Source: Lewinella sp041392765 | Lineage (GTDB): Bacteria; Bacteroidota; Bacteroidia; Chitinophagales; Saprospiraceae | Direction: 5' to 3' | Assembly (NCBI GenBank): GCA_041392765.1 | Contig: JAWKLL010000003.1 | Span: 124,001 to 188,000 of the forward strand | DNA length: 64,000 bases | Part shown: piece by piece, positions 48,706 through 57,795 of the stretch | How positions within the stretch are numbered: the first letter of the stretch is position 1 | Layout: every line of letters begins with the position of its first letter | Position numbers and translations under genes: made by a program | Notes under the pieces: generated by a model | The model's database searches: none | Told to the model about the DNA's origin: nothing | Seen by the model: the letters and a program-made list of their open reading frames with translations, nothing else

Positions 48706-48713
48706 TAATTTTG
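48706..48713 (+). promoter_or_regulatory. Bacteroidota -7 box for HMG-CoA synthase gene
   Basis: TAATTTTG matches TAnnTTTG, 42 bases before ATG 48755 and 21 before ATG 48734. A TTG at 48691-48693 is a possible but tightly spaced -33 element. Confidence 0.45.
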
Positions 48714-48754
48714 CATAAAACAACCCTGCGGTCATGGATACATACAGGCATACA

Positions 48755-50250
48755 ATGACAGGTATCGACGATATATCGGTTTACATTCCCAAACTATACT
48801 TGCCCATCTCCACGCTGGCGGAAGTACGGGGTATAGCCTATGCCAAGCTCAACAAAGGGTTGGGGCTGACTGCTATGGCGGTACCTGACGCCGGCGAGGA
48901 TGCTGCTACTATGATGGCAAATGCGGTGAAAGATTTGATTGAGAAAACAATCTGGATCCGCGCACCATTGGGCGTATTTATCTAGGTACGGAAAGTGCGT
49001 TGGATGGTGCCAAACCCACCGCTACGTATGCCCTTCAGATGTTGGAAGCTTGGTTGGCATCTGAATGGGGCCACGCTGCTTCGCTCATTGCGATACTATT
49101 GATATGACTTTTGCCTGCATAGGCGCTGTGGATGCTATGCAAAACAGCCTTGATTGGGTGGCTGCTCATCCTGACCGCATCGCGATAGTAGCGGCTGCTG
49201 ATAATGCCAAGTATGAACTAGGATCGACGGGGAATACACTCAGGGGCAGGTTCCATAGCAGTATTGTTAAAGCACAACCCACGGCTTTTAGCGATCGATT
49301 CCGTTTGGGGTGTGGGCATGGAGCCTGTTTATGATTTCTATAAGCCGCTTCGAAAAGTGAGCAAAGCGGCCTTGATCAGCGAAGTGTTGCAACTTGCCAA
49401 CCGCAACCACGTGGATGTGGAGCAATTGGTGCAACAGTTACAAAAAAGCATCTCCGTCACAGGTGTACTAGACAGCAACGAGGAGGACATCTACCTGCAC
49501 AAAGACACACCGGTTTTTGACGGCCCTTACTCCAACGATTGTTATCAGGCGCGCATACGGGAGGCACTGGCGCACTATGCACGCCAAGCAGGGCACCCCG
49601 AAGGCGAGCCTTTGGCCACCACTTGGGATCGGTTGATTTTTCACTTACCTTATGCCTTTCAGGCACGCCGTATGTTTGGGGAAATATTTTGGTATGAAAA
49701 CGCCCCTACTGCTCAGGCTGCTATTTTACAGGCGCAAGCGGGCATGGAGTACCCTCAGCGCGATGCTTTCGCCGATGAAGCGCAATGGCAAGCTGCTTTG
49801 CAAGAATTTAATCGCGCGATTACGAAAACAACCCTCTACCACGATTTTATTAACCAGAGAATTGCTCCCTCCGAATGGGCTTCTTCTTTGGTGGGGAATA
49901 TGTATGCGGGTTCCATCTTACTGGCGTTGGTAAGTACCTTGGAAGTTGGTTGGAAAGCGCATACCCTTTCGGCGGGGCATACCTTTGGCTTTTTTGCTTA
50001 CGGTAGTGGTTCTAAGAGCAAGGTGTTTACTGCCCGACTCCAACCTGAATGGGAAAAGGTGGCAGCGCGCTTGGCATTGGGTAGCCAATTGGAGAACCGA
50101 ATACCGCTGGAGTACGATACGTATGAAAAACTGCACCGCAAAGTACTGAAAACACCGCTGTACCCTCAGCTCGGGTGTTTTTACGAAAGCGCTATGGATG
50201 ATGCGGGCGTACGCACCCACCGTTTGCCACAAAAACAACAGGTCGGTTAA
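48755..50250 (+). CDS. mvaS: Hydroxymethylglutaryl-CoA synthase (four frameshifts)
   Basis: Condenses acetyl-CoA and acetoacetyl-CoA to HMG-CoA, the entry to mevalonate-derived isoprenoids. The protein begins MTGIDDISVYIPKLYLPI, so ATG 48755 is preferred to 48734. The catalytic Cys is in DMTFACIGAVDAM, and GWKAHTLSAGHTFGFFAYGSGSKSK lies late in the fold. About 500 residues after repair. Frames break at 48941-48944 (A4 for A5, recovering EKNNLDPRTIGRIYLG), 49067-49070, 49229-49232 and 49243-49246 (each G4 for G5). Cytoplasmic. It shows the organism uses the mevalonate route, or at least has its first enzyme, as in several Bacteroidota. Confidence 0.9.
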
Positions 50251-50273
50251 ACCCTGAGATTCAACCGACCTGT
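50238..50273. terminator. Bidirectional terminator after HMG-CoA synthase gene
   Basis: ACAGGTCGGTT and AACCGACCTGT form a perfect 11 bp stem with a 14 nt loop that overlaps the stop codon. It serves the convergent mvaS and DUF2853 genes. Confidence 0.8.
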
Positions 50274-50297
50274 ATATGTTTCTTTTAAAAGATAAAC

Positions 50298-50627
50298 CTA
50301 TTGGTAGGCTTTCTCTTGTCCCAATTCTTTTACCAACAGGTAGTAGAACACAGGGCGCTGCTTCTGGCGCTTATTGTAAGTAGCTGCCACCTTGGCGATC
50401 GCCTCATCTAAAGCAGGGGAATCAGCCAATCCCAATTTTTTTATCAGGAAATTTTGCTTCACGCGATCCAACTCCGCTTTGTCGGAGGCTGCTACTAGTT
50501 TGGAATCATCATTATAGATGGATGGCCCCAATCCTTTGGCTACCGCGTTCAACAAATTGGCATCGTAGCCGCCCATTTCGGTTAGGTCGGCAGCGCATTT
50601 AGCAATTACGTCATCAAACTTGCTCAT
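50298..50627 (-). CDS. DUF2853 family protein
   Basis: A 109-residue helical cytoplasmic protein matching the small DUF2853 family by its phrase pattern (MSKFDDVIAKCAADLTEMG, LLNAVAKGLGPSIYNDDSKL, SDKAELDRVKQNFLIKKLG, KRQKQRPVFYYLLVKELG). The start at 50627 gives the family N-terminus; the longer ORF from 50675 is not supported. Function unknown. It stands alone between two hairpins or gaps. Confidence 0.85.
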   Translation of the reverse strand: MSKFDDVIAKCAADLTEMGGYDANLLNAVAKGLGPSIYNDDSKLVAASDKAELDRVKQNFLIKKLGLADSPALDEAIAKVAATYNKRQKQRPVFYYLLVKELGQEKAYQ

Positions 50628-50732
50628 AGTAAAAGTGTGGTTTATGATTGAATGAACAAAAATATTATTTGGCAATGTGTCATTAAGACTGTATTATTGT
50701 GAAGTGGTCACAAGTCAGTACGTTGCAATGAT

Positions 50733-53519
50733 ATGAAATTTACTAAAAACAACCTTTTTTTTCGCTACATTTTATTTTTTCCGTTGGTTTTTGGCTGCAT
50801 TGGTTCTTATGCTCAGCAAGATATATCAGTTGATCTTAGTAAAAGATATGATGCTTGCTTAAAAGCACTTCAGCATGTAGAAAAAAATAGAATTGGATAC
50901 GCTATCACTTGTTTAGAAGATATCGTTCAAGACTATTGTGACTATGAAGAAGGAGTGGACTCTGTATTTTCTCTGATATATTATCGACTATCAGTTTTTT
51001 ATATGGATATAGGATATAATGATCAGAGTAGATATTACGCAACCATTGCTTACTACCATGCACAAAAACGTTGGGGAGATAATTCACTTGAACTTATTCG
51101 TTATTTAGAACGAGTGTCTGCAATAGAAAGGGATAATTATTTTGATTATATAGCTGCAATCCACACAAGAGAACGGATTCACAATATGCTTGTAAGAGAG
51201 AATATTGATTCTTTAAGCAAAGAATTAAAGATGCGGCTTTTGGATAATCACACAAGACTTGCGAATCTTTATTTGAGTATAGGATACAAGGATAAGTCTA
51301 TTCAGTTATTGAAAGAGCTAGAAACTTACACCACTAAAATCAATTTAAAAGATAGAGATTTTTTTGCACACGACCTCTTCCTCAGCGAAAACCACTTACT
51401 AGCGGGTTCTTATGAAAAGGCGTACGAGGTAATGAGTCGCCGATATGAGCAAATAAAAGATATTCCCAACACGGTAATGGTGGCGCTGAGCCAAAAGGTG
51501 GTTTCTAATACATTATTGGCTGATATTTTGCTGCGGATGGGTCGCAATCAAGAGGCAATGACGCACATACAAATGGCAGAGGCATTGATGGGCTACAACC
51601 AAGATGCGGTTTTTCTATTGGCGTATGTGAAATACATAGCGGGCAAAGTACGGCTTTCGTTGGGGCAATACCAAGAAGCTAAAAATACGTTGGAGGGGAT
51701 GAAGCAAAAGTTGCTCTCTTACGGTGCAACAGACACCAAGGGCGCCGTGGAGATATACATAGCCGAGCTAATGGAAGTGAAAGCACAAGCTTATCACGAG
51801 TCTTACCGGAAGAGCAAGGATATAGGTGAATTGAAGCAGGCACACGCAATCATAGGAGAATCTATGGACTACCTCTTTCGATTTTGGGGGCAATTGATCA
51901 ACCAGCACAATTTGAAATACTCGCTGATTGAATACTACAAAATATTCGAAACTGCCTTGAGTATTAACCATGACTTGTACCATCAAACAGGAGATGAACA
52001 ATACTTTTGGAATGTGTTGCAGATACAGTCTCTCATGGGTAATGTATTACTCCGGTCGAGCCTCAAAAAGGAAGAAATAGCCCAACAAGCAGGTGTGCCA
52101 ATGCGTTTGCTGGATAAAGAGTCCACGTTGTATCAAGAAATATGGCGGCTAAGCTATCAGGCTAATCAGATGACAGGTGAAAGCAGGGAAGGCGCGCTCA
52201 ATATGTTGGACAGTATTAAATCGGTTTGGATAGAGACCTCCCGCGAGATAGCTGCTATACATCCCACTTTTGCAAGGGAACAACATTTTCAACGCGCAGT
52301 TTCCCAAGAGGCCATCCGTGCTTATGCACAAAAACACCAAGTGACCATCCTCACGTATTCTGTTGGCAAGGATCAATTGTTTTTGACAGCCGTCGCTCCT
52401 AATGACGTACATTTTACTGTTACTCCGATCGGTCGCGACAGTTTGCACCAATTGGTACAGGACTTTCGAGAAAGCCTTAGCCGTAATCCGGGCAATCCTT
52501 CTCCCGAATCGCTTGCGACCCTAGCTACATCAGGATACAAGTTATATGATCTACTCTTAAAACCTGTGGAAGGAATGGCTACCTCGCGCTTGATAATCAT
52601 TCCTGATGGGGCCTTGGAAGTACTTCCCTTTGCTGCGCTGCTCCGCAAGCCTACCGATAGTGGCAAAATGCCGTTTTCAGTATGGCCTTTTGCCATCAAA
52701 TCATTTAGCTTTAGCTATGCCTATTCCATGGATATCTTGTTGGAATCTGTGCAGTCGCTCTCGAAGCATAAGAAACAAGAGATATTGGCTTTCGCCCCCA
52801 AATTTACAGCAACAACACCCCAAGGGACAAAAGAAGACTTCCTTCGCTACAACGGAAATTTGAAAAACAATATAGAAGAGGTAGCACATATTGCTCGGCA
52901 TTTCAAAGGGGCATTTTACTTAGGAGATAAGGCAAAAATTACTACTTTCAAAGAGAAGGCACCCCACTACAGCATTTTACACTTGGCCTCCCACGCGAAG
53001 GCGGATACGGCCATCGGCAATTTTTCCTGGTTGGCATTGTCGCCCCAATTGGGTGAAGATGCCCGCTTGGAAGTGTGGGAATTGTACGACATGACAATCC
53101 CCGCCGACTTGGTCGTGCTGAGTGCTTGTGAAACAGGGCTGGGAGAGTGGCAAATGGGTGAAGGAGTAGTAGGTTTGGAGCGAGCCTTTGCATACGCAGG
53201 AGCCAAAAGTCTAGTGACCACGCACTGGCAGGTTAGCGACAAGGCTTCGGCGCAAATTATGGAAATATTTTATGAGGAATTGAGCCAAGGAAAGTCGAAA
53301 GACGAAGCACTAAGGAATGCTCAGCTAGCCTTCTTGAATCAAGGAATCGACTGGCTCGCACATCCTTTTTTCTGGGCTGCGTTTGTGCAAAAAGGGAATG
53401 CTGAACCACTATTGATAGATAAAAGATGGTTGCCAATTCTTGATTGGTATATCATAGTAGGCTTGGCCTTGCTACCTGTTGTGGGTTGGTGGTGGCATCG
53501 CAAAAGCAGGGCAGCTTAG
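50733..53519 (+). CDS. Exported TPR-CHAT (caspase-like) protein with C-terminal membrane anchor
   Basis: A 928-residue protein. A signal peptide (MKFTKNNLFFRYILFFPLVFGCIGSYA) leads into a long helical TPR-like region (about 40-500), then a CHAT domain (about 575-890), which has the caspase-type peptidase fold. The catalytic pair is visible: His in ILHLASHAKAD and Cys in VVLSACETGLGEWQMGEGVVGLERAF. The last 30 residues (LDWYIIVGLALLPVVGWWW then HRKSRAA) are a membrane anchor with a basic end. So the CHAT domain faces the periplasm. CHAT proteases in other bacteria act with gasdermins or TPR partners in self-killing and defence; no such partner is seen here. Confidence 0.88.
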   Translation: MKFTKNNLFFRYILFFPLVFGCIGSYAQQDISVDLSKRYDACLKALQHVEKNRIGYAITCLEDIVQDYCDYEEGVDSVFSLIYYRLSVFYMDIGYNDQSRYYATIAYYHAQKRWGDNSLELIRYLERVSAIERDNYFDYIAAIHTRERIHNMLVRENIDSLSKELKMRLLDNHTRLANLYLSIGYKDKSIQLLKELETYTTKINLKDRDFFAHDLFLSENHLLAGSYEKAYEVMSRRYEQIKDIPNTVMVALSQKVVSNTLLADILLRMGRNQEAMTHIQMAEALMGYNQDAVFLLAYVKYIAGKVRLSLGQYQEAKNTLEGMKQKLLSYGATDTKGAVEIYIAELMEVKAQAYHESYRKSKDIGELKQAHAIIGESMDYLFRFWGQLINQHNLKYSLIEYYKIFETALSINHDLYHQTGDEQYFWNVLQIQSLMGNVLLRSSLKKEEIAQQAGVPMRLLDKESTLYQEIWRLSYQANQMTGESREGALNMLDSIKSVWIETSREIAAIHPTFAREQHFQRAVSQEAIRAYAQKHQVTILTYSVGKDQLFLTAVAPNDVHFTVTPIGRDSLHQLVQDFRESLSRNPGNPSPESLATLATSGYKLYDLLLKPVEGMATSRLIIIPDGALEVLPFAALLRKPTDSGKMPFSVWPFAIKSFSFSYAYSMDILLESVQSLSKHKKQEILAFAPKFTATTPQGTKEDFLRYNGNLKNNIEEVAHIARHFKGAFYLGDKAKITTFKEKAPHYSILHLASHAKADTAIGNFSWLALSPQLGEDARLEVWELYDMTIPADLVVLSACETGLGEWQMGEGVVGLERAFAYAGAKSLVTTHWQVSDKASAQIMEIFYEELSQGKSKDEALRNAQLAFLNQGIDWLAHPFFWAAFVQKGNAEPLLIDKRWLPILDWYIIVGLALLPVVGWWWHRKSRAA

Positions 53520-53560
53520 CAAAAAACAGGTGTGGGGCACAGCAATGTTGGAATTTGTTA

Positions 53561-53596
53561 AAAACTCCCTCAGTTGCAACCAAATGAGGGAGTTTT
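53561..53596. terminator. Bidirectional terminator between CHAT and oxidoreductase genes
   Basis: AAAACTCCCTCA and TGAGGGAGTTTT form a perfect 12 bp stem with a 12 nt loop and A/T ends on both sides, between two convergent genes. Confidence 0.85.
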
Positions 53597-53606
53597 AGAC
53601 ATAGGT

Positions 53607-54605
53607 TTAATTGATTTTCAGCACCAACTTCCCTTTTTTCTCCCCGGTAAACAGACGCATAAAAGTGGAATGGAAGTTTTCCATACCCTCGTACACATCA
53701 ATTTCGGAGTGAAGCCTGCCCTGCGCAAGCCATAGCCCTAATTTCATGGAAGCCTCCTTGTATTTGGGGGCATAATCCATCACCACCATTCCCTGCATAG
53801 TGGCTCTCCTGACTAGTAATTGCAAGTAGTTGGAGGGGCCTTTGATAGGAGCAGTATTGTTGTACTGGGAAATAGCACCGCATATTACCACCCTCGCGTT
53901 CATGCGCAGCCGCAGGAGTGCTTCGTCCAGAATATCACCACCTACGTTATCAAAAAACACATCGATGCCTTTGGGGCAATACTCGCGGAGTTTTTCTCTA
54001 ATATCATCATTTTTATAGTCGATGGCGGCATCAAAGCCCAACGTATCCGTCAAATAGTTGCATTTTTCCGGCCCGCCAGCGATTCCTACGACATTGCACC
54101 CGCGTATTTTGGCAATCTGACCCGCTACGCCTCCTACGGCACCAGCGGCACCGGAGATCAAGACGGTATTATGGCGTTCGGCTTTACCTACCTCCAACAT
54201 ACCAAAGTAAGCGGTGAATCCCGGCATACCCAGTACTCCCAAATAGGTTTCCATAGGAGCGAGGTTGACATCGATTTTATGCCAGCCCTCTCCATCGGTC
54301 ACGCAATACTCCTGCACACCTCCCCAGCCCGTGACGAAGTCGCCAATTTCAAAATCGGGATGGCGCGAAGCCACTACGTCGCCGACGCTTCCGGCTCGCA
54401 TGACCTCTCCTTCCTGCATAGGGGCGATGTAAGATTTTGTATCATTCATCCACCCCCTCATGGCGGGATCAAGCGAGACATAGTGAGTCCGGACAATGAA
54501 CTGCCCTTCTTCAGGTTTGGAAAGTGGCGTTTCCTTGATTTTCCAAGTTTTGGCTTCAGGAACACCTGTGGGGCGTTTGGCGAAAATCAATTGTTTGTTT
54601 TGCAT
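53607..54605 (-). CDS. NADP-dependent medium-chain oxidoreductase (CurA/PTGR-like)
   Basis: A 332-residue zinc-free medium-chain reductase that uses NADPH to reduce the double bond of enones, like curcumin reductase CurA or prostaglandin reductase. Markers are VRTHYVSLDPAMRGWM near residue 39, GMPGFTAYFGMLEVG, the cofactor loop ISGAAGAVGGVAGQIAKI near 147, and VFFDNVGGDILDEAL near 214. Cytoplasmic. It lies 8 bases upstream of the cytochrome gene (54613) on the same strand but transcribed after it. No operon partner explains its substrate. Confidence 0.92.
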   Translation of the reverse strand: MQNKQLIFAKRPTGVPEAKTWKIKETPLSKPEEGQFIVRTHYVSLDPAMRGWMNDTKSYIAPMQEGEVMRAGSVGDVVASRHPDFEIGDFVTGWGGVQEYCVTDGEGWHKIDVNLAPMETYLGVLGMPGFTAYFGMLEVGKAERHNTVLISGAAGAVGGVAGQIAKIRGCNVVGIAGGPEKCNYLTDTLGFDAAIDYKNDDIREKLREYCPKGIDVFFDNVGGDILDEALLRLRMNARVVICGAISQYNNTAPIKGPSNYLQLLVRRATMQGMVVMDYAPKYKEASMKLGLWLAQGRLHSEIDVYEGMENFHSTFMRLFTGEKKGKLVLKIN

Positions 54606-54612
54606 TACGGTA

Positions 54613-54957
54613 TTAGTTTTTCTTTAAGGTCAGGGTGTATTGGGCTACTGCTTGGATTTGTTCAGGGTCTAAAAGGCTTTCAAAAGGAGTCATGACACCT
54701 CGCCCTTTCGTGATAACTTGCACCCGCTCTTCTACCGACAAGGTGGATGTAGTGAGATTAAACGCGCCGCTAGCCCCCATATCACCTTGCAGTCCATGAC
54801 AGGCTACGCAATATTGTTTGTAAATTTTCTGGCCATCAGGCCCGTTCGTGGCGCTTACACCGGGGGCATGACTGCTTGATGAAGACGAAGGATCGGCACT
54901 ATTTCCACAAGCCCAAAGCATCATCAGTAATACGAGGCCTGTCATGTAAATTCTCAT
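54613..54957 (-). CDS. Monoheme cytochrome c lipoprotein
   Basis: A 114-residue class I cytochrome c that carries electrons outside the cytoplasm. The signal MRIYMTGLVLLMMLWAC ends in a lipobox (MLWAC), so it is lipid-anchored. A Ser-rich linker follows. Heme binds at CVACH in KQYCVACHGLQGDMGASG; the distal Met is in GVMTPFESLL. The start at 54957 is fixed by a promoter box at 54979-54986 and by the lipoprotein signal; the longer ORF to 54981 is less likely. The oxidoreductase gene follows within 8 bases and is probably cotranscribed. Confidence 0.9.
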   Translation of the reverse strand: MRIYMTGLVLLMMLWACGNSADPSSSSSSHAPGVSATNGPDGQKIYKQYCVACHGLQGDMGASGAFNLTTSTLSVEERVQVITKGRGVMTPFESLLDPEQIQAVAQYTLTLKKN

Positions 54958-54978
54958 ACGAAAGTAGTTTATTTTCGA

Positions 54979-54986
54979 CAAAAATA
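54979..54986 (-). promoter_or_regulatory. Bacteroidota -7 box for cytochrome gene
   Basis: The minus strand reads TATTTTTG, matching TAnnTTTG, 21 bases before ATG 54957. Confidence 0.5.
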
Positions 54987-55151
54987 GTGAGTGGAAGCCA
55001 AAAGAGTGGCCTTTATCGAAATTAATTCCAGATTGATCCGAAATATCAACCCACTTGAGATGAAAATGTTAACTTTATATACTATTAAACAAACCAATTG
55101 CAGCTAAAAAAGCACTTTGCTCGCGTGCACACAATTAAAACACACTGAATT

Positions 55152-55994
55152 ATGAGTCAGCAAAATATTCGCAATAACCCCAACCGAATGATTACGGCCG
55201 GGGTCGTAGGGTTTATAGTCCTATTGGCAATTATTATTTTCTCTAATGCCACTTTTCTCACAATTGATGCAGGAGAGAGAGGGGTGTTGTTTCGCCGATT
55301 TGGTGGGGGATTGGAAAAGGACAACATATATGCTCCGGGGTTCCACGTGGTGGCTCCTTGGAACACCATGTACCTCTATGATGTGCGCGAAAAACGCATA
55401 GAAGAAGAAATGGAAGTGTTGTCGAGTAATGGCCTCAACATCAGGGTGGATGTTACCGTAAGGGTCAACCCAAAGTATGACAAGATTGGGGACTTGCACG
55501 AAAAATTTGGCCCTGAATATGCGGAAGCACTTATTCGCCCCGAGGTGCGTTCTGCTGTGCGCCAAGTCATTGGCAAGTTTGCGCCCGAAGAGCTGTATGC
55601 CTCTAAGCGAGACGAGGTGCAAACCTTGATTCAGGCTAACTTAGAAGAATCGTTAGGTAACAACTTTATCGACCTAAAAGCAACCCTTATTCGAGACATT
55701 GCCTTACCCGATAAAGTAAAAACCGCCATTGAGGAAAAATTGGAAGCCGAGCAGGCTTCCTTGAAATATGAGTTCATCTTGGTACAGGAACGCAAAGAGG
55801 CCGAACGTCGCATTATCGAAGCTGAAGCCAAAGCAAAGGCTAACCAGATACTGAACGCCAGCTTGAGTGCAAACATATTGAAAGACAAAGGTATCGAAGC
55901 GACTATGGAATTGGCCAACTCCCCAAATAGCAAGGTCATCATTGTAGGAGGAGAAGGGTCTGGTGGGCTTCCGTTGATATTGGGAGGAAATTAA
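55152..55994 (+). CDS. Prohibitin-like SPFH/Band 7 membrane protein
   Basis: A 280-residue protein of the prohibitin branch of the SPFH family, which forms ring-like membrane scaffolds. One N-terminal membrane segment (about 14-31, AGVVGFIVLLAIIIF) is followed by the Band 7 domain (TIDAGERGVLFRRFGGGL, GLNIRVDVTVRVNP, RSAVRQVIGKF) and a charged coiled coil (EEKLEAEQASLKYEF, ERRIIEAEAKAKA). The Gly-rich tail GGEGSGGLPLILGG is common in the group. The bulk probably faces the periplasm. A palindromic repeat copy begins at base 55995, directly after the stop codon. Confidence 0.92.
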   Translation: MSQQNIRNNPNRMITAGVVGFIVLLAIIIFSNATFLTIDAGERGVLFRRFGGGLEKDNIYAPGFHVVAPWNTMYLYDVREKRIEEEMEVLSSNGLNIRVDVTVRVNPKYDKIGDLHEKFGPEYAEALIRPEVRSAVRQVIGKFAPEELYASKRDEVQTLIQANLEESLGNNFIDLKATLIRDIALPDKVKTAIEEKLEAEQASLKYEFILVQERKEAERRIIEAEAKAKANQILNASLSANILKDKGIEATMELANSPNSKVIIVGGEGSGGLPLILGGN

Positions 55995-56165
55995 AGAGTA
56001 TCTCTAAAATTCCCTTAATTGGCTGTAAGGGGTCAATTTTATCCTGCCCTGCGTTAATCCCGATAGCTATCGGGACGCCGATACTTCTGGCATCGACTGC
56101 GCTTTTGCCTTGGTCAGAACAAAATTCACTCCTTTCGCTCAATCAGGAAAATTTAGATATACTCT
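55995..56165. repeat. Dispersed palindromic repeat, copy 2 (inverted relative to copy 1)
   Basis: A 171 bp non-coding unit starting AGAGTATCTCTAAAATTCCC and ending in the inverted form AGAGTATATCTAAATTTTCC, so it has about 28 bp imperfect terminal inverted repeats. It aligns along its length with the reverse complement of 27615-27777. It has the perfect 18 bp palindrome TCCCGATAGCTATCGGGA at 56058-56075, which copy 1 lacks. Confidence 0.8.
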
Positions 56166-56220
56166 AATAACACGGTAATCCGCAATTTTTTCTCTACCTA
56201 TCCCAAAGAACTCTTACTTT

Positions 56221-56264
56221 GTAAACCCTGATGGAGTAGCACATCAGGGTTTACTATTTTTTAT
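56221..56264 (+). terminator. Strong intrinsic terminator just upstream of dnaB
   Basis: GTAAACCCTGATG and CATCAGGGTTTAC form a perfect 13 bp stem with an 8 nt loop, followed by TATTTTTTAT. It ends only 6 bases before the dnaB start. It terminates the prohibitin transcript or acts as a dnaB leader attenuator. Confidence 0.85.
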
Positions 56265-56269
56265 CCACC

Positions 56270-57791
56270 ATGGCAGAACCATCTTCCAACACAGGTGCCC
56301 GAAAGGGTAGAACAACGAGCAAGCAAGGGCGCGAAGACCTTTCCAGTTATGTATTTGGAAAAGTACCTCCGCAGGCGATACCGCTTGAGGAGGCTATTTT
56401 GGGGGCTATACTATTGGAAAAAGATGCCTTAACCCAGGTGTTGGATATCCTCCAGCATGATGCTTTTTACGTAGATGCCCACCAGTTGATTTACCAGTCG
56501 ATGCTGCGATTGTTTGAACGCTCCCAGCCTATCGACCTGTTAACGGTGATGGAAGAGCTAAAAAAAACGGGGGAATTGGAAGTGGTAGGAGGCCAGCCTA
56601 TTTGGCAACGCTATCTAACAAGGTGGCATCATCGGCCAATATTGAGTTTCACGCACGTATCGTAGCCCAAAAATTCATACAGCGCGAGTTGATCCGCATT
56701 TCCACCCAAACGATTAATGACGCATTTGAAGATACAACGGATGTATTTGACCTGTTAGATAGCGCGGAAAATAACTTGTTCAAAATTGCCGAGCGCAATA
56801 TGAGCCGCAGTGTAGATCGCATGGGGACACTGGCCACCAAGCTCCTCAAGCAAATTGAGGAAATGAAAGACAAAGCAGAGGGTTTGACCGGGGTGCCTAC
56901 CGGGTTTACAGACCTCGACCGCCTCACCAGCGGCTTGCAACGTTCCGACCTCATTATTTTAGCAGCCAGACCAGGGATGGGTAAAACAGCCTTTACCCTT
57001 TCCATCGCCAAAAATTCTGCGTTGGATTTCAAAAACCCGTAGCGGTATTTAGTTTGGAGATGTCCAGCCTTCAGTTGGCGCAGCGTATTATTTCAATGGA
57101 AGCAGAGATACCGGGCGGCAAGCTGCGCAACGGGCAGTTGGAAGAATACGAATGGCAACAACTCCACAGTGCCATAGAAAAAGTGGCAGAAGCACCTATT
57201 TATATAGACGATACTCCCGGGATCAATATTTTCGAACTACGAGCCAAGTGCCGCCGTCTGAAAATGCAATACGACATTCAGATGATTATTATCGACTACC
57301 TACAGTTGATGAGCGGCGGCGGCGATGCTAGCAAAACGGGCAACCGCGAACAAGAAGTAAGTGCTATCTCGCGAGCACTCAAAGGCTTAGCCAAAGAATT
57401 AGATGTGCCTGTAATTGCCCTTTCGCAGCTCAGTCGTGCCGTTGAAACACGTGGAGGGGATAAGCGCCCGCAGTTGAGTGATTTGAGAGAATCGGGATCC
57501 ATCGAGCAGGATGCGGATATGGTGATGTTTATTTACCGGCCTGAATATTACCAAATTTTGGAAGACGAGGAGGGGCAATCGCTGAAAGGCGTAGCCGATA
57601 TCATTGTCGCTAAAAACCGCCACGGGGCACTCACGGATGTTCGCTTGCGATTCACCGGAGAGTTCGCTCGGTTCTCGAATATGGATGATCCTGATTTTGG
57701 CGCATTACCGGGTGATACGTTCGGCAGTGCCTTCAATAATATCATTACCAAACCCTCCAGAATGAACGATGGAGAAGACATACCCTTCTAA
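56270..57791 (+). CDS. dnaB: Replicative DNA helicase DnaB (two frameshifts)
   Basis: The hexameric helicase that unwinds DNA at the replication fork. The N-terminal domain runs from AIPLEEAILGAILLEKDAL to VMEELKKTGELEVVGG; the RecA-like C-terminal domain has Walker A AARPGMGKTAF, the DnaB motif IIIDYLQLMSG, ALSQLSRAVETRGGDKRP and LRESGSIEQDADMV. About 507 residues after repair. Frames break near 56603 (TTT for TTTT) and at 57031-57035 (A5 for A6; repair gives DFKKPVAVFSLEMSS). Because the helicase is essential, the breaks are almost surely not real. No intein. A lipoprotein gene follows 4 bases later. Confidence 0.93.
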
Positions 57792-57795
57792 ATAT

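Noticed and set aside
50733..53519. A CHAT-gasdermin or CRISPR-linked defence system
   Set aside because: No gasdermin-like, TPR-adaptor or cas gene is adjacent, and the CHAT protein has an export signal, so a defence role is not supported by context.
53820..54695. A 291-codon open frame opposite the NADP oxidoreductase gene
   Set aside because: It lies wholly antisense to a clearly conserved gene, has no recognisable domain and reflects codon bias of the real strand.
57769..57795. An earlier start for the lipoprotein methyltransferase
   Set aside because: It would overlap the dnaB end and put charged residues before an otherwise perfect lipoprotein signal that starts at 57796.
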